Part shown: one piece after another, positions 7,019-11,827 of the stretch | Numbering within the stretch: position 1 is the first letter of the stretch | Layout: every line of letters starts with the position of its first letter | DNA from: Candidatus Pacearchaeota archaeon | GTDB lineage: Archaea; Nanoarchaeota; Nanoarchaeia; Pacearchaeales; GW2011-AR1 | DNA: 11,827 nucleotides | Direction: 5' to 3' | Assembly (NCBI GenBank): GCA_002690445.1 | Contig: NZER01000007.1 | Location: 1 to 11,827, forward strand | The notes under the pieces: generated by a model | The model's input: the letters and a program-made list of their open reading frames with translations, nothing else | Database searches by the model: none | Told to the model about the DNA's origin: nothing | Position numbers and translations under genes: made by a program

Positions 7019-9016
7019 GAAACCTCCACCCCCACCCATCGGTGCCGGAGCCGGGAAAACTGCTGCTCCCTGCGGCGGCAACGCTAAGGTGGGTGGCTGG
7101 GCACCAGCCCCGCCCCCTCCCTGCGGGACTGGCTGCTCTGGCGGAAGAGGCTGTACGGACAAGTAAACCCTCTGAGGATGTGCAATCATAAACGCATCGT
7201 ACAACAGATCCAGGCTTTTGTTATAGGTCGTGATGTCGATCTCTGGCGGTAGCTCAAGCGACAATTGCCCTACTCGATCCATGATCAATTGCGCCTGTTC
7301 CACGCGGAATTCCTGATCTGGCCTACGTGCAGACCCAGCCTCGATACGATAAGCGAACTCCCTGACGATATCGATATTATCCGAAAGCGACCCCGTATCT
7401 CTCCAGGCTACACTGGCAGTCACCGGTACTACTGAAATCTGAGCCATAGGCATGGTCGTTCGCACCATTTGCTGCGCATCCATCATTGCCTCGTCTGCTT
7501 CCTCCCGGGTTTCCCAGTAGGTGCCAAACTCTGGACTAAACTCTCTCACCTCTGCCAGTGTGAGTATCTCCCCGTCCACGAAGATCTCAAGTTTGTACCC
7601 ATAAATCTCGTCAGACCCGACTACCTTTTCAACATCTTTCCCATCCAGAAGGAACCGAGCAAGAATCGCTTCCTTGCGAGCCACCTCATTCTGCCAGTGC
7701 TCGACAAGGTCTGCCTTGTCATCAATCCTGGCACGAGAGTTCCTGTCCTTGATTGAGATCGCTTCCGCCGATCTCTCTGCAACCCGAGATCGACCGTACA
7801 GGATCTCCTGTAGCCCGGTCCTCTTCTCAAACAGATCAACCAGGAGCCGGAAGGTCTCTTTGAGATCTGTGGAGATGCCCGGATGCTCCAGCCATTGGAT
7901 CACCTCATTGATCGATCTCCCCTGCGCACCGGTAAGCGAGACAACTTCCAGATCCGCACCACTCGAAAGCTGGGAAATAACATTCTCATCTACGGACGGG
8001 TCCACCCCGATGATATCACGAGAAGCGTTCTTCGCTTTCGCTAGCATAAACGTAGCTAGGTAGTCGATTGCCTTCTGTTCCCCAAGTGCTGGCTTGAGTG
8101 GTGCGATAGGGTACAACTCCGAAGGGTGGGTGTGAAAGATAAGAGAGCTATGAAACCATTTCCCATCAAGAAATAATGGGGCGGGCCAATCCTCAATCGC
8201 CAAAGGACGCTCATGGCCGGGACAGAACACGATGTAGACGTTGTCTTCATCATCCGGAATGTCCTTCTTTATGTCTTCCTCGACCTCTTTGTATCTTACT
8301 CCGACCCCCATCTTTGAGAAAACCTCGTAAAAGACGACAAGATCTTGCGACACGCTTTTGGTGCTATGCTTGTCGTTCGTGTCTGCCAATGACATGGATT
8401 TTCCCAGATGAGAGGTCTTGTTCCCCTTGAGACCTTTGCTCGTCTTCGGAAACATCTTCTCCACAACCCAGAGAGGCTCGATCCTGCGCCTCGCAACCCA
8501 CCACATATCCTTGAAGCGACGCGCATCGGGATCAAAAACAATGTTGTCCACCGATTCATAGCTTGACCCCACTAATCCAGTATCTCGATCGTAGGAGGTC
8601 CAAAGGAAACCGAGACCGGAGATGAGCGCATCGTTAATCGCATCTCTTGACTCAACCCGAAGCCCATTTTCGTGAGGGGTATAGTTCAGGTAAGTCTCCA
8701 TCACGCTAGCTAGCGCAGCGTGAACTGGGTCTTTTGTCCTGGTTGTTATCGTTCTGATGGGGTTTTTTTGATAGAGAATGGGTCCAAACACTTCGACTAA
8801 CTCGAAAGTGAGGTTGATAGTCATCTGTGCCCAAGATTCATTCGCCGCCCACCCAGCGCTTTCGGCCTCGTCGTAGATGTGCGAATGATCACCAGCATAA
8901 AAGCGCAAAACGTCCTTGCGATCCTTATCGAATCGCTTCTTTTTCAGCTTAACCCCCGCATCGACCAGATCAGTCCAGATCGAAACGATTTTCTTGTTGC
9001 GTTCTTTCTTATCCAA
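7013..9016 (-). CDS. Portal protein
   Basis: A protein of 667 residues, in the size range of podovirus-type portals. The portal forms the dodecameric ring through which terminase pumps DNA and on which the head nucleates. Evidence: its place directly after terL; an N-terminal helical region with RFYAGDH near 38-44 and FGPILYQKNPIRTI near 76-89, typical of portal wing regions; and a long helical stem/crown C-terminus. The last 46 residues (622-667) are a Pro/Gly-rich low-complexity tail ending in a run of Gly, not needed for the usual portal core. The only available start is TTG at 9016, since an in-frame stop lies two codons upstream. GGAG stands 8 nt before it, and it overlaps the terL stop by 8 nt, so it is likely coupled to terL. 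Confidence 0.85.
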   Translation of the reverse strand: MDKKERNKKIVSIWTDLVDAGVKLKKKRFDKDRKDVLRFYAGDHSHIYDEAESAGWAANESWAQMTINLTFELVEVFGPILYQKNPIRTITTRTKDPVHAALASVMETYLNYTPHENGLRVESRDAINDALISGLGFLWTSYDRDTGLVGSSYESVDNIVFDPDARRFKDMWWVARRRIEPLWVVEKMFPKTSKGLKGNKTSHLGKSMSLADTNDKHSTKSVSQDLVVFYEVFSKMGVGVRYKEVEEDIKKDIPDDEDNVYIVFCPGHERPLAIEDWPAPLFLDGKWFHSSLIFHTHPSELYPIAPLKPALGEQKAIDYLATFMLAKAKNASRDIIGVDPSVDENVISQLSSGADLEVVSLTGAQGRSINEVIQWLEHPGISTDLKETFRLLVDLFEKRTGLQEILYGRSRVAERSAEAISIKDRNSRARIDDKADLVEHWQNEVARKEAILARFLLDGKDVEKVVGSDEIYGYKLEIFVDGEILTLAEVREFSPEFGTYWETREEADEAMMDAQQMVRTTMPMAQISVVPVTASVAWRDTGSLSDNIDIVREFAYRIEAGSARRPDQEFRVEQAQLIMDRVGQLSLELPPEIDITTYNKSLDLLYDAFMIAHPQRVYLSVQPLPPEQPVPQGGGGAGAQPPTLALPPQGAAVFPAPAPMGGGGGFL

Positions 9017-10808
9017 TGATCAATCTCCGGCTTTTTTTGTTGCCACCCGATTTCTTCTTCCAATATTCCGTGAATTCTTTGAATCGAGCGAAACCGTCTT
9101 CTTGCCTAGGCCTTAGTCTGTCGCTCCTGTCCTTGTATGGGTTCAGGTCCAGCAGCATCAAACCAATTGCCATAGACATCAGCCTATCATCATGCTTACC
9201 GGGAGTCGCTTGCCATTTCCGACTAGCAACTCCCCAAGCGAAGTCTTCCATCTCCTCTGAGAAGCCCTCATCATAGATCTTTAGCATCCGTTGTCGAGTA
9301 ACCATCCGCAAAACATCGAGCATTTCCCTGCGAGTCTTGACGTTGGTATTCCACCCCGGTCGATGCGCCCGTGCACGAGGAGTGTTCACATCTCTGTGCC
9401 AGTACAGATTTGGATACCGGAGATGGTAGGACAATCGACGGCAAACCTCCGGATTATGATTATTCTCCGGCGCAATTAGCGCTTTGTTATACCAGTGTCC
9501 CAGGCGGAAAAGCTGTTCGCACAACTCATCGCTATCCACCAGCGAGTGCATGGCAGCAACCGCTTCGACCTGCGATCTCTTCAAAACATAAGCGCTATGG
9601 TAGTCCCCGCCCGGAATACCCTCCGATACGTCCACCGATATGACGTACTTCTCACGAGATATTGGCTTCTCCCAAATATGGAGGCTTCCGTGAACGTTTG
9701 GATCGAAGATTGGGGTTCCCTCTCTCGATATCCCCATGTCTCCGATGACCTTCGGTTTTTGGATCTGCTCCCGGTAGTGTTTTTTCACTTCCTCTGAGAA
9801 GAACCGCTTCTGGGATACAGAGAAAGCGTCTCGCAGGGTCGCTGGGTAATATCGATCCCAGATCCCGTTCTCTCCGCCGCATTTGTTCTTTATGCACCAT
9901 CTTCTGTACTCAAATTGAGAGTCTTGGATCTCATAACCGGTCGTATCAAAAACTTCCCCACGAATGTGGTCTTCTTCCTGGGTGATCCGCCATCCCTTGT
10001 CCTTAATCGGCCTATCGTACTTATCGCAAATATACCAGGGCAGAAATATGACCTCAAAGTCATTGTCACCCTTCAATGCGCCCATGCACATGCGATAAAA
10101 GAACGCTTCGCGTCCATTTGCCGTGGATTCCAGCACAATCGCCGTCTCATGGTGATCGGGGATCGAACTTGCGACTGATGTCCACGCAAGCCACGGATCT
10201 TGCCCGGAATCCGCCCAGTTTGCCACCTCAGAGCCATGAAACAGGGTCGGAGTGGTGCCTTTCGCCAAGGCATCGCCGGATCGAGCGGTCATAACCATGT
10301 ATTTCGATCCGTGCGGCTCAACGTACTCTAGTTCAGTCTTGGCGCTGTACTTCAGCCCTCTCTGCATGTGCTGGGGCAAGAAATCGTAGAATCGCCGGGT
10401 GATCTGGAATATGTAAGAGCTTGATTCCGCATTATGGGCGACGACTGCGGCTTCCTCATGGTCCTGGTTATACAGCCGCTCAAAGAATATCGCTTGGATC
10501 AGGGTCGTCACTCCCTGCTTCCTCGCCTTCGGAATCAACATCCGAACCGGCTTCTTCTGGTCCCAGCACTGCCGGATCTTCCGGTACAGGATCTTCTGAC
10601 TCTCGTTCAATCTGAACGGTATCACCTTCTGATTCCCAGAATTCTCCTCCGATTCGTCCAGTTCCTCCGTTTCCACTGTCGTCCTCTGCTCCGCTGATAT
10701 CTTCAAGTAGTTTTCGATCCAGATCGCAGGCTCTTGCATCAAGCCCGAAGCCATTTCCTGAATCTCCTGGTTGCCCCCCAAGGATGTCAACGTATCGATT
10801 GATGGCAC
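9009..10808 (-). CDS. terL: Terminase large subunit (packaging ATPase/nuclease)
   Basis: A protein of 599 residues with both terminase domains. ATPase: deviant Walker A PKARKQGVTT (93-102), Walker B region LFHGSE with the catalytic-type Glu at 194, and coupling motif ESTANG (227-232). Nuclease, RNase H fold: Asp393 in SVDVSEG, Glu448 in APENN, and Asp540/Asp541 in KHDDRL. It cuts concatemeric DNA and drives it through the portal. The start is GTG at 10808, preceded by AGGAGG at 6 nt spacing. The first 109 codons overlap the upstream gene in another frame. Residues 40-62 are an acidic insertion between the usual N-terminal helix and the PFRLNESQ motif, and they fall in the overlap. The identification is secure. 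Confidence 0.95.
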   Translation of the reverse strand: MPSIDTLTSLGGNQEIQEMASGLMQEPAIWIENYLKISAEQRTTVETEELDESEENSGNQKVIPFRLNESQKILYRKIRQCWDQKKPVRMLIPKARKQGVTTLIQAIFFERLYNQDHEEAAVVAHNAESSSYIFQITRRFYDFLPQHMQRGLKYSAKTELEYVEPHGSKYMVMTARSGDALAKGTTPTLFHGSEVANWADSGQDPWLAWTSVASSIPDHHETAIVLESTANGREAFFYRMCMGALKGDNDFEVIFLPWYICDKYDRPIKDKGWRITQEEDHIRGEVFDTTGYEIQDSQFEYRRWCIKNKCGGENGIWDRYYPATLRDAFSVSQKRFFSEEVKKHYREQIQKPKVIGDMGISREGTPIFDPNVHGSLHIWEKPISREKYVISVDVSEGIPGGDYHSAYVLKRSQVEAVAAMHSLVDSDELCEQLFRLGHWYNKALIAPENNHNPEVCRRLSYHLRYPNLYWHRDVNTPRARAHRPGWNTNVKTRREMLDVLRMVTRQRMLKIYDEGFSEEMEDFAWGVASRKWQATPGKHDDRLMSMAIGLMLLDLNPYKDRSDRLRPRQEDGFARFKEFTEYWKKKSGGNKKSRRLIIG

Positions 10809-11136
10809 TCTGTGCCTCCTTTACTGACGGAAGTGGTTGCCCGGATTGCAGATTAGTGATCTGAACATTCATGTTATCTGGCGCTACGGACGATATTTTC
10901 TTCTCCAACGCGATCGCGCTGAGAGTGAGGTCCAACCCCGATTTGTGTAACGAGGCCAGTAGCTTCGCAGCCGCCAGCATGATGTTGGCATTTCCACGCG
11001 CACGAGCCACCTCCACCGCTTCGTTTACCAGTGCCCGGATCTCATCGGGATGCGATTGCCCGATGATCGCTTCGGCCTGCCTCTGCACAAATTGCAGATT
11101 CTCCTGCATCGTCTCTGTCCGCTCCAAAGCGGTCAT
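10480..11136 (-). CDS. terS: Probable terminase small subunit
   Basis: A protein of 218 residues starting MTALERTETMQ. The first 105 residues are mostly helical (repeated Ala/Leu/Glu, e.g. NANIMLAAAKLLASLHKSGL), suiting an oligomeric DNA-recognition subunit, but I see no clear helix-turn-helix. Residues 110-218 are Gly/Ser/Asp/Glu-rich and strongly acidic at the end (SGAEDDSGNGG, GSDVDSEGEE), and are encoded in the 329 bp that also encode the start of terL. The call comes mainly from position: first gene of the operon, directly before terL. GGAG stands 9 nt before the chosen ATG at 11136; a second in-frame ATG at 11109 is possible. Codons upstream of 11136 run through promoter-like DNA and are unlikely to be translated. 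What else it could be: a small unknown regulator. Confidence 0.6.
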   Translation of the reverse strand: MTALERTETMQENLQFVQRQAEAIIGQSHPDEIRALVNEAVEVARARGNANIMLAAAKLLASLHKSGLDLTLSAIALEKKISSVAPDNMNVQITNLQSGQPLPSVKEAQSAINRYVDILGGQPGDSGNGFGLDARACDLDRKLLEDISGAEDDSGNGGTGRIGGEFWESEGDTVQIERESEDPVPEDPAVLGPEEAGSDVDSEGEEAGSDDPDPSDIL

Positions 11137-11184
11137 AGACGGCAACTCCAACGCTTGGGCTTTCGTTTTGTGTATCACAGCCAA

Positions 11185-11219
11185 ATCATACCAAATACAT
11201 AACCAGAAGCGAAAGTCAA
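11185..11219 (-). promoter_or_regulatory. Candidate promoter of the terminase/head operon
   Basis: On the minus strand, TGGTATGAT gives an extended -10 (TGn plus TATGAT, hexamer at 11185-11190) about 48 nt before the terS ATG. A TTGACT (11214-11219) lies upstream, but 23 bp from that -10; paired with TATTTG (11192-11197) its spacing is 16 bp. An A-rich run (complement of 11231-11239) further upstream resembles an UP element. Which hexamers are used cannot be told from sequence. Confidence 0.45.
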
Positions 11220-11244
11220 TAAGAAAGCATTTCTTTTTTCCGTG

Positions 11245-11272
11245 TTTACTTTCCTGGGTGCTCTGATAGAAT
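11245..11272 (+). promoter_or_regulatory. Candidate divergent rightward promoter
   Basis: TTTACT (11245-11250) and TAGAAT (11267-11272) are 16 bp apart, and TGA precedes the -10 hexamer to make an extended -10 (TGATAGAAT). It points away from the terminase operon into the structured non-coding block and would start RNA near 11279. The motif match is good but unproven. Confidence 0.45.
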
Positions 11273-11278
11273 GTCCCC

Positions 11279-11445
11279 GTGGTCATCGGAGTCCACACTA
11301 CGAGCGTCACCTGCTCTGAGTGGTGAGCCACGGTGGGAGCAGATCCACCACTTCTCGATCGGGCGCGTCATCTCAACTGATCGAGATCTCCTGAAAGTGG
11401 TGCGGATAGCGATCTCGCATAGCGAGTCCGCACCACTTTTTTTTT
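11279..11445 (+). ncRNA. Candidate small RNA or attenuated leader, about 165 nt
   Basis: The segment lies between a candidate promoter and a strong intrinsic terminator, holds no convincing gene and is rich in inverted repeats. Four octamers alternate in sense: GAGTGGTG (11318-11325), CACCACTT (11346-11353), AAGTGGTG (11395-11402) and CACCACTT (11431-11438). Pairing 1:2 allows the 3:4 terminator; pairing 2:3 blocks it. Between elements 2 and 3, CTCGATC (11354-11360) pairs with GATCGAG (11379-11385), which would stabilise the 2:3 form. The layout is that of a transcription attenuator. No known riboswitch or RNA family is recognised. Alternatives are a free-standing regulatory RNA or simply repeat-rich DNA at a packaging site. 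Confidence 0.4.
11394..11445 (+). terminator. Strong intrinsic terminator with bipartite stem
   Basis: AAAGTGGTGCGGA (11394-11406) pairs perfectly with TCCGCACCACTTT (11427-11439), a 13-bp stem. Inside it CTCGC-ATA-GCGAG (11414-11426) forms an apical hairpin. Nine T residues occupy 11437-11445. The orientation is plus strand, so it would stop rightward transcription and does not end the terminase operon. Confidence 0.8.
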
Positions 11446-11520
11446 ATGCTTGCAATTTCAAATCTCGATGTTAAAATCAGCGCTTAAGAAGCTGATAAAA
11501 GGCGCGATCTCGCATAGCGA
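11409..11520 (+). repeat. Perfect 17-nt direct repeat (two copies)
   Basis: GCGATCTCGCATAGCGA occurs at 11409-11425 and again at 11504-11520, 95 bp apart. Both copies contain the small TCGC-ATA-GCGA hairpin at the tip of a larger stem. A partial match, CGATCTCGC, occurs at 11740-11748. The span given covers both full copies and the sequence between them. Confidence 0.75.
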
Positions 11521-11597
11521 TTGAGCCGCGCCAAGCGACGCAAAGCAGGAGCGATTCGGCGCGGCGCTCATATCCTATATGCGAAAGCGCTGATTTT
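11473..11597. repeat. 125-nt imperfect cruciform / long stem-loop
   Basis: Nested inverted segments: AAAATCAGCGCTT (11473-11485) with AAGCGCTGATTTT (11585-11597); TCGCATA (11510-11516) with TATGCGA (11578-11584); and TGAGCCGCGCC (11522-11532) with GGCGCGGCGCTCA (11558-11570), the last with a 2-nt bulge. The two right-hand outer arms are contiguous, while the left side has a 24-nt interruption. A local alternative also exists, GGCGCG (11501-11506) with CGCGCC (11527-11532). It has no proper T-tract in either direction, so it is not an ordinary terminator. It may be an RNA structure, a protein-binding DNA site or an origin/packaging element. Confidence 0.65.
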
Positions 11598-11641
11598 GCA
11601 ATAGCTCTACTTACTAGTACCTCACTAGTCTCCGCTATTCA

Positions 11642-11721
11642 ATCCCGTTATCTCAGACCAACTTGTGGTTACTTCTAGTTCCCACCTCCCCCGGTCGCCA
11701 GAGATGACGGGATCTTTTTTT
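11642..11721 (+). terminator. Second rightward terminator with a long structured loop
   Basis: ATCCCGTTATCTC (11642-11654) pairs with GAGATGACGGGAT (11701-11713) over 13 bp with one G-U wobble, followed by seven T residues (11715-11721). Inside the 46-nt loop GACC (11656-11659) can pair with GGTC (11693-11696), and GTGG (11665-11668) with CCAC (11682-11685). So this is an extended stem with internal loops rather than a simple terminator, perhaps the 3' end of a structured RNA. Confidence 0.65.
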
Positions 11722-11765
11722 ATGAGGGGGGTCGGGGTTCGATCTCGCTTACGCTTCTCTCACCC

Positions 11766-11785
11766 AACCCCAGTTTTGGGTTTTT
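11766..11785 (+). terminator. Weak terminator-like hairpin
   Basis: AACCC (11766-11770) pairs with GGGTT (11778-11782) across a 7-nt loop and is followed by three further T residues. The stem is short, so support is thin. It is the third plus-strand terminator-like element in the block. Confidence 0.3.
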
Positions 11786-11804
11786 AGAGAGAATTTTTAG
11801 AGAG
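11781..11804. repeat. Tandem 11-nt direct repeat
   Basis: TTTTTAGAGAG occurs at 11781-11791 and 11794-11804, a 13-nt period. Short iterons of this kind can be protein-binding sites at replication origins or packaging sites; only two copies are visible before the window ends. Confidence 0.5.
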
Positions 11805-11827
11805 TGACTATACTAGTATTCTCAGAA

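Larger units (their letters stand above)
11612..11818. repeat. Repeated ACTAGT palindromes
   Basis: TACTAGTA occurs at 11612-11619 and 11811-11818, and the core ACTAGT again at 11624-11629. Three copies of a self-complementary hexamer containing CTAG, a tetramer scarce in many bacterial genomes, lie within 207 bp of non-coding DNA. They could be operator half-sites or chance. Confidence 0.4.
11271..11827. other. Structured non-coding block upstream of the terminase genes
   Basis: No convincing ORF occurs on either strand for at least 550 bp, unlike the rest of the tightly packed window. The block holds the candidate RNA, two strong plus-strand terminators, the cruciform, and the short repeats listed separately. 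Packaging initiation (pac/cos) sites commonly lie in or just upstream of terS, so this is the natural place for one here. A divergent control region or an origin are alternatives. The block continues past the window edge. Confidence 0.6.

Noticed and set aside
11137..11331. N-terminal extension of the small terminase frame by 65 codons
   Set aside because: It passes through AT-rich promoter-like DNA, has Trp/Cys-rich unlikely sequence, and the ATG at 11136 has a usable ribosome binding site.
11271..11474. Plus-strand frame of 67 codons in the non-coding block
   Set aside because: It runs straight through the strong terminator and its T-tract, and its ATG overlaps the candidate -10 element.
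11409..11520. CRISPR-like array from the 17-mer repeat
   Set aside because: Only two full copies, the repeat is too short, the intervening sequence is itself part of inverted repeats, and no cas gene is present.
11473..11597. tRNA or tmRNA gene
   Set aside because: No cloverleaf, anticodon arm, T-loop consensus or CCA end fits. The pairing is a nested linear stem.

Overview
The window looks like the head-morphogenesis (late) region of a double-stranded DNA tailed bacteriophage or prophage. No host gene is recognisable. Every convincing protein gene lies on the minus strand and reads right to left in a tightly packed operon with many strong GGAGG-type ribosome binding sites. That suggests a bacterial host with classical Shine-Dalgarno initiation; the sequence does not fix the host further.

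Layout in transcription order: a structured non-coding block of at least 550 bp at the right edge (about 11271-11827); a candidate late promoter (11185-11219); a probable small terminase (10480-11136); large terminase (9009-10808), overlapping the previous gene by 329 bp; portal (7013-9016); an 89-residue unknown (6697-6966); scaffold (5779-6696); HK97-fold major capsid protein (4708-5766); a capsid decoration/cement-like protein (4200-4694); an extra-stable hairpin (4166-4191); a small beta-rich protein (3815-4144); a LamG/concanavalin-fold protein (2910-3815); a Trp-rich beta-like protein (2509-2907); two small membrane proteins of holin type (2275-2493 and 2085-2288); and a large charged, coiled-coil-rich ORF that runs off the left edge (1-2083). 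Terminase docks procapsids built by portal, scaffold and coat. The decoration and LamG-type proteins probably dress the outside of the capsid or virion. The membrane proteins probably act in lysis. No tail-tube, tape-measure or endolysin gene is visible.

The least ordinary part is the right-hand non-coding block. On the plus strand, divergent from the late operon, it has a candidate extended -10 promoter and then four alternating complementary octamers laid out like a 1:2 / 2:3 / 3:4 attenuator, ending in a very strong intrinsic terminator. Beyond it lie a 125-nt imperfect cruciform that repeats the terminator's apical 17-mer, a second plus-strand terminator with a long structured loop, and short direct repeats and palindromes. 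It could be a small RNA, an attenuated leader of a rightward operon, a packaging/replication site, or several of these. Other points of interest are the dual-coding terS/terL overlap, which includes the ATPase P-loop, and an 18-nt hairpin whose loop is the scaffold gene's tandem stop codon and whose right arm is the capsid gene's ribosome binding site.
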